DNA from: Desmodus rotundus
Lineage: Eukaryota > Chordata > Mammalia > Chiroptera > Phyllostomidae
Direction of reading: 5' to 3'
Length of the DNA: 64,000 bases
Assembly: GCF_022682495.2 (NCBI RefSeq)
Contig: NC_071391.1
Coordinates: 82,748,154 to 82,812,153, forward strand
Under the pieces are notes generated by a model. That model saw only the letters and a list, made by a program, of their open reading frames with translations. It made no database searches and was not told the DNA's origin. The position numbers and the translations under genes were made by a program. This document shows, in pieces, positions 33,426 to 43,737 of the stretch. The first letter of the stretch is position 1, and every line of letters starts with the position of its first letter.

Positions 33426-36400
33426 CTGGAAAAAAAAAATGGCATCAGAACTACTGGTGGGTAGTGGGTGGACACTAGAGAAATGAGGCTAATCTGATTG
33501 AACACTGGAGCCAGAGCTCAGGAACAAAATTCAGTAAGAATGCCCCAAGAGCCAAATGTTTGTAGAGGCGGGGAAAACTCAGGGGAACAGAATGTCAAGG
33601 AAAAAAGGGAAGAACACTCTCTACCCTTAAGGTCTACACAGCTCTACAGGGGAAGGAATTTATACTTATGTAACTACTGAATTTGCTGTTGGGTTGGTTG
33701 TCAGCCCTCAAATGTCCTTAATATTGTATTAGATGAATCAGTGCAAATATGATCTAGAATGACACAATTATTTTTTGTTGCTGATTTCAAAGGATTGCAT
33801 GTAAAGTTTGTAGGAACTAGTTACCACCCTGGCTGGGTTGCTCAGTTGGTTGAAGCATTGTCTCATACACCAAAAGGTTGTAGGTTCAATCCCCAGTCAG
33901 GGCACATACCTAGGATGCACGTTCGATCCTGGTCTGGGCACTACGGGAGGCAACTAATCAATATTTCTCTCTTACCTCAATGTTTGTCAGTCTCTCTCCC
34001 TCTCAAATCAATAAACATATCTTCAGGTGAGGATTAAAACAAAAAAGAACTAGTTACCATCCAGACCTGAGGATGGCTACTCCGTCTTTAAAGTATGTGG
34101 AAAGAGACGCCGTGCAAACCCCTAAATCTCTTTCTGTGGTTTCTGAGGCACTGGTCATTTTCCCACGCAGTATCTGACTACACATTGGTTCTCTGAGGTT
34201 GTCTTTGCTGAGGAGCAGAGAAAGCCAAGCCTGCAACCCTGGGTGGGGAGTGGGAAGTGGATGGTGGGTGGAATGTCTGATCCTGGAAAAACTGGAGCTT
34301 GGCAATGATGCCTTGAAGGGTCTGAGTTGACCACAGAAGGGACTATAAAGAAGGGAATTGTCCAGTGACTTGCTTAGGTTCATGGTTCCTCTGCCTGCTT
34401 GGAGGGTGCCTTTAAGTCTGTGGCATTGCCTTATCTCATTTAGCATTTCCCCAGACGTTTCTCTGGCATCTCACTGAGCCAGAAAGTCTGACACAACCAC
34501 TATATTTTCATTTTTTTCAACTGGATTTTATTAGCATGGAGATAAGGAGTCCTGACTAGAAATGAACTCCCCCCACCCCGCCCTTTCTTAGCATTTATAC
34601 TCCTGTTCATCCTGAAAATGTCCTTGAGGAATAAAATAACATCCAGTCCTTTCACAGAGGGAAAACCACCGATGAAACAGTTAAGGCTTTTATGTAATAG
34701 TTTCATGAGGCATAACCACTTTAAAATTTGTTTTTGAAAATAGATACCCCTTTGACCACATTTGCAGTGTATGACTGGTGGGAATGGGCAGTGGTGGATG
34801 TATTGCAGTGCTTGGGGGCTCCTGAGGAGGACTTGTTATCTGGACATTGAGAAAGATTAATGTTTCTTGTTCTTGGTTAAAACTTGTATTTAAAAACTTT
34901 ATTAAAAAAAGATTGTCTTTATAGTTTTGATGTAAGTCTAAAAAAAGTATAAAAAATGTAAGATGTGAAATTTGAGTCCTAGTTTTTCCATATACCTTTG
35001 GTGTGACCTTAAGCGAGTTACCTACATTTTCTGAACTTCAATTTCTTGAATTTGTTTTAGCTCCCTAGAGGTGAGAGAAAGAAAGGGACAGAGAGCAGAG
35101 AGGAAGGGCAAGGGGCCTCAGGACGGTTTGAAGTTGAGGACTACAGCCTGTGAAAGAACAGTGGAAGTTCCTGGTGGTGGTGGCGGCCGAAGGACATTCT
35201 GAGAATGAATGCAGTTTTTGGTATTTTTGTGCTGTCAATTCTTCTTTGTGCAAATCTGCTGCCTCTTCCCTATAAAGTCTGCTATACCTGTGAAGGTTTT
35301 ATGTGAGTTGGAAGTCTGTGGAAATTGAAGAGGGAGCTTTCATATTGCTGTCTGTGTGGCATTGAATAGAAATGGCTCCTGAGGAAGCAGCATTCTGGAG
35401 TCAGAGGTGACTGTGGGAACATAAGGCCCCTAGAAATTGGCAGAAGTCTTGGGGAAGGCTTTTTTTTTTTTTTCTACAGGACATAGGATAAGGGGTTGAG
35501 CTAAACATAAGTAGGTTTCAGTGTGCCAGAAGGCTCAACTGATATCTGCGTATCACATGACCAGAAGACTTTTTCCTGGTACCCACAAAGTAACTTTCCA
35601 GACTGATTGATTCACTGTCAGATATGTAAATGGGCTGCAAAGGAACTTACCTTGTTTTTTCAGTTTCAGAGAAGAAAATGTAGCCATTTTTTGTATGTTG
35701 ACAGCAAAGGCTCTGTGGAGGGTAAATCAATGAAAGATAATGGTGAGGACCTCAGCTGTGGAATTCACAAGTTCTCACATTTCTGCCTTCCCAGAGGATC
35801 CTAACCTCTTAGTTCCTTTTGTACTTACTTTCTGTACAGTACAATTAGCAGATCATTAAATACTGGTCTGCTCTATATTGTCTTAACTAAGATCCTCCCT
35901 GATCTTGCTCCAGAGGAGATCATGTCCATCCCTCACCCCAGCCAACTTCACCACCCTGAACTCCCCACAGGCTGGTACACACCTCACCTCTGGTCTTTAT
36001 TCAAGCCAGTCCTTCTGCCTGCAACATCCATCCAGACCACATCTGGCCACAGATTTAACAGTAACTCTGTGGCATTGTTTTCCCTGTGATTGTTAATCCA
36101 GGCAGATCAGAGAGATGTGCCCCTCTACTGCATTGTCTTGCTGTGAGCCTCTCCCTGCACTGGAGGGCCAGCACCTCGAGAGCAGGTTCTATTGTCAACA
36201 ATGACAGACATGTAGTAGGTGCTTAATTTTCATTAAATGATCTGTAGAGTTTGGTGTGTTGTTCTTATATAAGTAGGTCCATTATTATATTGGCCTCTTG
36301 TTTATACATTCAACAATTAATTAATGAGAGTGCACAATGTGCCAGCCAGTCACTGTGCTTGGTGCTGAGGGGACAGTGGTGAACTGGACAGGCACAGTCT

Positions 36401-39400
36401 TACCCTTGTGGCACTTATGAGTCCCTTCAGAGAGACAGATTTTAAATGAATAATCAACTAACAAATTACGTAATTGATCACAGTGGTGACGGGTGCTCTG
36501 ACAAAGCCGTGGAAGTGTGAGAGTGAAAATGGGGATCTGCAACTTACCTGGGAGTTTAGGAAATGCTTTCTTGAGGATGTGATGTTTGACCTCAGTAATC
36601 ATTTCTGTAACAGCCTTGCCTCACCAAACCTCATTGTAAAGTTCATGGTCAGACATCCCTTCACACCACTTTTGTGCCCTACCAGCACAGAGGAGTCCCC
36701 TGCTTTCTTTATCTCGCGTGCTGCTCCCCTCTCCTTGTCGGCCTTGCTGATCAAGGCCGTGTGTGTACATTGCAGACCAGCAGAGAAGCCAGTGCATCAA
36801 AGCGTAGGGCGAGTCAGGGAGGTCTGGAGGCCACACTGTCAGTGGGAATGTGCTGTTTCTATTGCATATTGTCCCTGTTTGGTCTTTTATCTTTTGTTGC
36901 TGTAATGAGGAGAGATGAAAGGAAAATTCGTTGCCCTAATTAGCCTTGGCTGGCCTCAGAAGAGACTGCTCTAGCTGTGAGGCTGGATTGTAGCAACTCC
37001 TTTTGGACTCTACTCTTGCAGGTCTCTCTGTGGGAGCCATCTAGGTCCAAGCAGGCCCTGGGCGTGGCAGGTGAGTGTGGGATGGCCTGTCTGCATCATC
37101 TACCACTGTCCACAGAGACTTGGTTGCTGTTCACAGTGGACATAGACTGATGGTCAGACTTGCACTTTCAGCCCAAAATGGCAGGCCAAACTCTAAGGAC
37201 CTCTCAACATTCCGTCTCTAAAGTAAACTTGGTAACAAATCCCTGGCTGGGAGGAAGGTTTTTGTTGAAGTGCAATGTGAGCCCCTGGTTGGTCTCACCT
37301 CGGAATGAGAGTGTGTCCATTTGGTGTGACACTGGGAAGCCAGTTATTGCACAATCATCACACTTTCTGTTTGCAAGCTATTTCCAAAAGGAATCTATGT
37401 TTTAAGAAATGATTCTCCAGTTTGATTGTAGAGAATTTGAAGCAAACAGGGTGCCCAGTGACAAAGATTCTTTGCTTGATCAAACTTCAGTCAGGCTTTG
37501 GAACCTCCTCCTAGGCATCTGTGCACTGCTTGTAAAATCCAGATTTAGGAAGAACACTTCTAAGTCAGTTTAACAAGAACTTGTTTTTAAATATTTTTTT
37601 GAAGATTTTATTTATTTTTAGAGAGGGGGAAGGGAGGGAGAAAGATCGATCAGTTGCCCCTCATACATGCCCAGACTAGGGACCAAACCTGCAACCAGGT
37701 ATGTGCCCTGACTGGGGATCGAACCCGTGACTTCTGGCTTTTCAGAACAACACCCAACCAACTGAGCCACACGAGTCCGGGCTAACAAGAACTTCTTACC
37801 ATCGATATCTGATAACCCTTAATGTCTGATTGAGTTCCTCATTTTCTACCATCGCCTAGGTGATATCTCATCACCTTGGCATGCCCTTCAGCAATAATCC
37901 TGTTAGGGCAGTTTAGCCAGAAATTCCTCACCCCCTTTACAGGCCTCGATGTTTCCTTTCAGTAATTTTCCCTCCACTCACTCCCACCCTGCTCCTTGGC
38001 TATACATTTCCATTTGCCCATGTTATATTCATAATTGAGCCTGATTCTGTACTGAGGTCTCTTTTCTTCTATTGCAATAGTCCTGAATGAAATCTTTATA
38101 TACACATATATATGTATTATGGATGTATGTATGTGCTTTCTTTAACACCAATTCTTTCTGTTTATGTTGAACGTACATGGTGTGTGTGTGTGTAAACTCC
38201 TGTAGATAAAAGGTAGGCCAAAAATGGTGAGGCAGAAAAGGAGTGTAGGTACTGAATTCTTCACATCATATCTAGATTGTATTTGGAGTCTTCCAAGATT
38301 AGTGTAAAACTGCATAAACCCAATATGAAATTGTAAAAGCCCAAATCTTATATATAGGTTCTTACTGTATCTCGACTGTAGTGATGTTCGTGGAAGGAGG
38401 AGATTTCCAGCTGGCCTCGAAGGACCCTTCATGTGTGCCCTTCAGGAAGTACAGGACGCTGCTGTTGCAGGCCAGGTCTGCTCTGTGCCAGAAGCCTATG
38501 GAGTTGTTGTTCGTGTCCAGTGCTCGCAAAACCACCGAACTGGTCCTGTAACTCACAGGAACAAATACTAGGAAGAAATGATAAGGAGACAGTCAGCCAT
38601 CTATGTAGCAAGAAGGGATGAGGGTCATGAAATGAAAATTAACTGTGAAAACAAAGTTACAAATAGTGTGTACATATAGTGTGGTCCCATTTTTATAGAA
38701 GTTGAAAAAAGTGTGGAAGGAGAGCTATCAAGATATTAACTGCAATGATTTCTTGGTAGTGGGATTACAGATGATTTTTCTTTTCTTCCTACTGATTTTT
38801 TGTGTTTTCTAAATTTTCTACAGTAAAAGGTAGATAAAGGGAAACCTATTTTCTGGTCCTGGTTTTGCTAAGTACCAGGGGTGAGATTTGAGGCTGGCTC
38901 TTAACCTCTTGAGCCTGGGTCTCATTTGTCTGGTGAAGAGGATGAATGTGCCCTGCCCTTCTTTCAGGGGCGTGGAATGTGGGAAGAGTAAGGGTTGATG
39001 CATGTGAATGGGTCAAATGGGCCCCCTGGGAAGTGCTTCCTGAAAATTGGCAAAGTCATTGCCAAGTTAAAGCTAAGCCTGTTTCCTAGTCCTAGAAATG
39101 CTGAAGCTCTTGGTCTCTGTTGTTGAGGATGAGGGAAGGGGGGCCCCCCCCCCGCTGAGCCCCTAGGGCCCTAATCCAGGTAATTGTCAAATGACCCCTT
39201 AGAGTTCCCTAACCTTCTTCATTCAGCTGAGTCTCTTATGACCTAGCCTGGCATGTACTCACAGGGGACCCCACTGACACTTGTTAATTCCATTTGTTAA
39301 TTTCAGAATCCTGTTTTGTAATTGGGAGACAATTTCAAGAGAATATCTCATTTCCTTCCTTAAAAGATACCTTCTGAAGGAATTCCTCGATGCTAAGGTG

Positions 39401-42400
39401 TTTGCCAGGGTACTTTCAGACTCCCAAAATTCCTTCGAAGACCCCTTCACAAACCAAAGAACATGGATCATGTAGCACAATAGGATCAGGCAGTCCTGGT
39501 TCTGAATTCTAGCTTTAACAAATCATTTCACCTCTGAGCCTCAGTTTCCTTATTCTTCATTATTCACTCCACAAATATTTATTGAATGCTGGCTTTGCAC
39601 CAGGCCTAGTTCTAGGTCTGGACAGAATGATGTTATCCTTTTCACATGGAGATTGTGACACCTTATCTTGAAAGGAGTGAAGAGAACAATGCAAAGACTT
39701 TAATACACTGTGGATGTTAGATAAATTGCAGTTGTTATTCTTTCTAGCACAAAACACTCCTCTGTTGTATTTATGTGTATTGCCAGTTAATGTGGGCTGA
39801 GCCAGGTCCTGTGGGCCCTGACTTGCTCGGTGAGAACTTGGCATTCATCCTAGATGTGTGCATGATGGTGAGGTGGACTGTGACAAGTGATGGTGTCATC
39901 CAGGTAGTCACCAAACATGTCAGCTCTCCCTTGGGCATGCTCTTGCCTCTGTCCTTTCTTCTGCTTTCCCTAACTCACCCTGGCTCATGTCCTCCCTCCT
40001 TCTCTCCTAGGCATCTGTTTTATTTGGATTTCTGGTCTCTGTGCTCTCTTCTTTTCAGCCTGCAGCCAGATCAGACTTCCACACATAACACTTCCATCCA
40101 GACACTCCTTTCCCAAACCTTTAAAGTGCTCTTATTTCTAGAGCATCTAAACATTTCTGCTTCTGTTCTGTCAGTTACAGTACCCAGCATGTAGCTTTGT
40201 GACCCTCATAACCTAGCTCACTCTACTGTTTGTGGCCCCACTGTAGGGCCAGCCAGTCTTCCCCTGGATCTGAAGACACACTTGACAAACACTGGCAGGC
40301 GAAGACCTGGGCCTGGTGTTTGTTCATGTCTGGCTGTCTCTGTGGAATCCTTGCTTCATTCTCATCACACATTTCCTCCCCGTTAAATTTCCAAAATTGT
40401 GCTTATGACCCACGTCCGGGTCATTTCAGCCTTCTCTTCCTCTCACTCCTGAACCATTTATGTTCTTTACTGTAGAGTTGAATGCTTAATTACATTCTGG
40501 CTTAACTGTGTACTGTGGTTTCATCAGTATCAGTATCTGGCCAGCCCAGTGCTGGGTACCTGGAGAGCAGTAAATAACTACTAACTGATTAAAAAAGTTG
40601 TACATCCAATGCTGTGTGAATACCCTTAAAGCTGAAGATTCAGGAAAAAAGATAGGTAAGTTACATACCTCTTGTCCTTAGAGTAAAAAATGGAGGCAAA
40701 TGCTGACCTAGTATAGTCTTAACATAAATGTCATCGCGTTAGGGGTTTCTTTCAATGATATGAAGACAGACCCAGGGAACCTGTTGTAAGATGTTGCCTG
40801 AGCTGCAATTGTCTTGGGACCTGCTAAGCCATTTATACATGACTTACCAGTGTTGACACAAACCCTGATATTTAGAGATTTTCAAAATCAAAATAAGAAG
40901 TAGTTAGTTTGTGTGGGCTTTTACTTGGTCGCCGTAAAAGTTAGTGCCCCGGCCAGCCGAGTCCTGCAATGACACTCTACAGGGAAATCACGGAGAGTGT
41001 TTTGTAATCATAGGTGTGCAATCTGGCACTTCAAACTCTTGTGGGCATAGGGTTTTGACTCAACCTAAATCATTCCTACAGTGTATCACAGAACTGTAGC
41101 ACATTCTGAGATGACATCAGATGAAGTTTGGGGAAGTACATTGCATCCTTTCTTCCTTCCCCTTTCCCTCTGCTCCACCACTCCCTCTGTAAACGCCGCA
41201 ATTTCCCTTTCATCCAGCGTGTTCCCTTTCAAGGGGTCTTTCCCTTTTAAGGTGTCTTACTAATCATCTTTTGACTCCTTTTTCTCCTGTTCGCCTGCTT
41301 TCAGAAAGCTCATCATCCCCCATCTCTGCACCCCCTACCCTACTTCCACAAGGTAGGTTTTTGTTTCTTCTATTTCAACAGCAAAATCCTTCACCTTGGG
41401 AAGTATCTTAAGTCAGAGCTCTATAATCCCTTTTGCAGTAGTCCCCCTGGCCCCCCAGGTTCTTTCCCATATACAGGATCACATATATGCCCTCCTTATC
41501 TTCATCTTGAATTACAAGATTATCCTCCCTGCCCTGTAGGACAAGATCCACTGCCTGAGTGAGTAGGACAAAGTGAACCTTACCATAATCGAGACATTTT
41601 GTGACAGTACCCACACAAAAAAAGAACAAACTATAAGCTGCCGTGGGTATGTGAAGACAGGCTATAGTCATTTACCTGCTGAAGCCTGGAATCTATAGAC
41701 TGTGGGTGTGGCTCTCACCCTGGCAGTCTCTGCAAAACTTGGCTAGAGTTTAAGAGAGACAGGGTAACACAGTATATAAGAAGACAGGCCCTGAAGCTGG
41801 ACAGCCTGGCTGAACAAAGCTGGACTGTTATTTAGGTTCAAATATTAGTTATGTTACTAGTGATCTTGGGTAAAACTTTGACTTACCTGTGCCTCAATTG
41901 TCATCTGTAAAATGGGAAGATAATAGCATTGACCCCTAGAACAGTACTCAGCACATAGTAAGTATCAGCTGTCATTACTATAACTGAGAGGCATATAGTG
42001 TAGTGGTTAAGGGCAGAGTCTGAAGATAGATTATTCAAGTTCATACCCCAGCTCTACCATTTAAGTAACTCTGTGACCTGAGTGAGTCACTAGCATTTCT
42101 ACTTCTGTGTTTTCATCTACAAAACAAGAATGACAGTGGTCTCTACCTAATAGGTTGTCATGAGGACTAAATGAATTAATACATGTAAGCCACTATATTA
42201 AATGTTGTTATGAAAGCAGTTAGAAGGCACTTGACTTGTAGGGTTAGCTGATACCAAAATGCATACTTATAAAATATTACTAGGAACCTTTAAGAAAAAA
42301 ATTTGATTAGGAATGAAAGGAACAAGGTTCAAGAGCCAGTTTAGCCACTTACTAGCAGTGAGACCCCGAGTGAGTCATTTAACTTCTCTCAGCTTCAGGC

Positions 42401-43055
42401 TCCTTATAGAAGATGGGATAACAATACTTTCCCTGTCCAGCGAACTAGATTGTTCGCTTGTGGACTAAATGTGAACAATGCCTCCTGGAGTTGTGCAATG
42501 GGTAGTCATCCACAGGGGCACTGTTTTATTAAATGGGTGTGAAAAGATCACAAAGTGTGATGCAATTATCATCCCTTAAGATAATAAACATGCTGATTTT
42601 AAGTCAGGACTTGCTGAGGGTGTGCTCTTGCTGGGTCTCAGTTCGCCCAGGGGGATTTAATGACTCCTTGTCACTAAGGTTGGCACAGGGAGTATGCAGA
42701 AATATTTCCGTCCAACCCACTCTCTCACATGTTCTCATTCTTTCTGTCCCCACTACCCATCCGGGTCAAAAACACGTATTTTGTATAAATGAGAACAGAG
42801 ATGGAGAGTTACGTTATGAAATTCTCGTAAACTCCTCTTACAGAAAAAAGACAGCAGAGAGAATGGCTTCCACTCACTTGTGTAGACCTTGTTGTCTTCA
42901 TAAACATCTGAACTGGCCATGATGCCAGTGGTGGGGATGACTGCACTGAAGGACATGCAGCTGTCACTGTCATTTGCAGAGCTGGCAGAAATAAACAGCA
43001 TTCCGAGGCACAGAAACAGCCCCAGGGATGGCAGCGTGGACCCAAGGACTGCCAT
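33211..43055 (-). CDS. PLET1: Placenta-expressed transcript 1 protein, complete four-exon gene
   Basis: Spliced minus-strand CDS: 43055-42878, 38567-38366, 35712-35651, 33425-33211 (178+202+62+215=657 nt, 218 residues), with GT/AG introns and consistent phases. Residues 1-27 form a signal peptide (MAVLGSTLPSLGLFLCLGML onward). An ectodomain of ~120 residues has N-glycosylation sequons (NDS at 28, NNS near 81, NSS at 94, NIT at 120) and a small number of Cys. The stretch 150-192 is a Thr/Pro-rich mucin-like stalk. The C terminus LSPITDAIQILLVFLTSKLL is a hydrophobic GPI-attachment signal. Known role: PLET1 is a GPI-anchored surface protein of trophoblast and epithelial progenitors linked to adhesion and migration. 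The start was chosen because the ATG at 43055 has A at -3 and G at +4 and directly precedes the signal peptide. The PTS neighbour and opposite orientation match human 11q23. Confidence 0.88.
33426..35650 (-). other. PLET1 intron 3
   Basis: Contains the Ves SINE at 33827-34046 and a MIR fragment at ~34955-35050. The minus-strand open frames at 34054-34446 and 35065-35253 show no recognised domain. Confidence 0.5.
33827..34046 (+). mobile_element. Ves-type SINE, complete, 13-bp duplication
   Basis: Plus-strand SINE (CCCTGGCTGGGTTGCTCAGT, B box GGTTCAATCCC) whose tail carries CTTCAGGTGAGGATT before the A-run. The duplication GAACTAGTTACCA lies at 33814-33826 and 34047-34059. Antisense to PLET1. 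Confidence 0.94.
35651..35712 (-). CDS. PLET1: PLET1 exon 3 (62-bp exon)
   Basis: 62 bp on the minus strand, with acceptor TTTACCCTCCACAG and strong donor AACAAG|GTAAGT. It encodes QAFAVNIQKMATFSSLKLKK and Q. It was found because exons 2 and 4 do not join in the GPI-signal frame. This 3n+2 exon restores that frame, and its FSSLKL wording fits the family. Confidence 0.8.
36300..36610 (+). repeat. L2 fragment
   Basis: L2 3' wording: ATGTGCCAGCCAGTCACTG, GTGCTGAGGGGACAGTGGTG, TGGGAGTTTAGGAAATGCTT. Ancient mammal-wide LINE2. Confidence 0.65.
37583..37782 (-). mobile_element. Ves-type SINE with 12-bp duplication
   Basis: Reverse-oriented SINE (GATTTTATTTATTTTTAGAG tail-body junction, GGGGATCGAACCC B box, GAGCCACACGAGTCCGGGCT head). 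The duplication TAACAAGAACTT lies at 37571-37582 and 37783-37794, overlapping the head by one base. Confidence 0.92.
38366..38567 (-). CDS. PLET1: PLET1 exon 2 (ectodomain)
   Basis: 202 bp. The acceptor is TTTCTTCCTAG and the donor ATACA|GTAAGA. It encodes SSVVLRALDTNNNSIGFWHR, then CNSSVLYFLKGTHEG and PSTNITTVEI. It begins by completing an Ile codon and ends two bases into a Gln codon. Confidence 0.9.
41780..41980 (+). repeat. MIR SINE (first of three)
   Basis: GACAGCCTGGCTG, GATCTTGGGTAAAACTTTGAC, ATCTGTAAAATGGGAAGATA, AGTACTCAGCACATAGTAAG in MIR order. Confidence 0.75.
41995..42205 (+). repeat. MIR SINE, nearly full length (second of three)
   Basis: ATAGTGTAGTGGTTAAGGGC, CCCAGCTCTACCATTTAAGT, GTTGTCATGAGGACTAAATG: clear MIR head, core and 3' part. 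Confidence 0.82.
42325..42480 (+). repeat. MIR SINE fragment (third of three)
   Basis: GCCAGTTTAGCCACTTACTA, GTGAGTCATTTAACTTCTCT, GAAGATGGGATAACAATAC: MIR core. Confidence 0.72.
42878..43055 (-). CDS. PLET1: PLET1 exon 1 (signal peptide)
   Basis: 178 bp of CDS. It encodes the signal peptide and NDSDSCMSFSAVIPTTGI up to EDNKVYT; the donor is ACAA|GTGAGT. The frame upstream of the ATG reaches 43076 only through a GTG, not an ATG. Confidence 0.9.
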
Positions 43056-43109
43056 GATCTTGGTCTGTTTGGACACTGCTCAGTCTGGAGCTGGGTAAGA
43101 CCTCACCTG

Positions 43110-43116
43110 TTTATAT
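43110..43116 (-). promoter_or_regulatory. PLET1: PLET1 TATA box
   Basis: Minus-strand CATATAAACAGG, 55-61 bp upstream of the ATG. It would place transcription start near 43080 and a 5'UTR of only ~25-30 nt. A TATA promoter fits a tissue-restricted gene, in contrast to the CpG promoter of PTS. Confidence 0.6.
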
Positions 43117-43737
43117 GCTGGAGTTTCTGGGTGAGGTCATGCATGTAAATTCTGCTCTAACCACACCCCAGCTTCTGAAATTTGTCACCATGATCCTTTA
43201 TCAATTCCAGTTTTGCTCAAGAAAGAGAATGTAGTGATTATGGATTTATTCTGCATCTCACTCACCTTAGTACCTGCGATTTGAAGAAAGCTGTGGAGAA
43301 AGGTTTAATGCTGGCAAAGTGAAATTAGGGGTTGAGTAATCATTACATACCTGGCTCATTTAGAAGCTCCAACTGTTCTCCCTGTAGGAGAAACTCAGGC
43401 ATAAAGGCTCTCTTTTCTTGAAATATTATGTATCCATTTCCCACTCTCTTTAATTGAATGTGTCTCTAATCCCAATTCATTTTGTGACTAGCATAGAACT
43501 AAAAACATTGTGCTTCTGGATTTACATTTGGAAAGAAACAACTTTGGTCCGTTTTACACTATAGAGCAAGGAAGCTACTTTAAAAAAATCAGAAAACATG
43601 TTTTTCATATCTCTTCTCTGATTTACTCACTGAAGGAACAAAGAGAGCAGAAATATTCCACCATGTGAGTAGAAAGAAAACAAAAAATGTAGAATTGAAT
43701 CAAGCTGATATTTATAAACTATTTTTTAAGAGAAGCA
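43117..43737. other. PLET1 upstream flank
   Basis: Sequence upstream of the PLET1 TATA box. No named repeat or CpG island seen. It would hold tissue-specific promoter elements if they are local (inference). Confidence 0.4.

Larger units (their letters stand above)
35713..38365 (-). other. PLET1 intron 2
   Basis: Contains an L2-type segment (36300-36610), LINE-like wording at ~35880-36060, a Ves SINE (37583-37782) and a short GT run at ~38180-38193. No further exon is needed by the splice phases, and none is seen. Confidence 0.5.
38568..42877 (-). other. PLET1 intron 1
   Basis: 4.3 kb. It contains LINE-like wording at ~38640-38830, a MIR-like piece at ~38850-38930, MIR plus L2-like pieces at 39487-39640, LINE-like CT-rich wording at ~39930-40550, and three MIRs at 41780-42480. 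No further exon seen. Confidence 0.5.

Noticed and set aside
35020..35070. Possible extra PLET1 exon with good-looking minus-strand splice sites (CCTCTAG acceptor, TAG|GTAAC donor)
   Set aside because: It lies in a MIR fragment, would end in an in-frame stop and does not fit the phases of exons 2 and 4. The 35651-35712 exon does.
43056..43076. Upstream extension of PLET1 by seven codons
   Set aside because: It begins with GTG, not ATG. The ATG at 43055 has a strong start context and directly begins the signal peptide.
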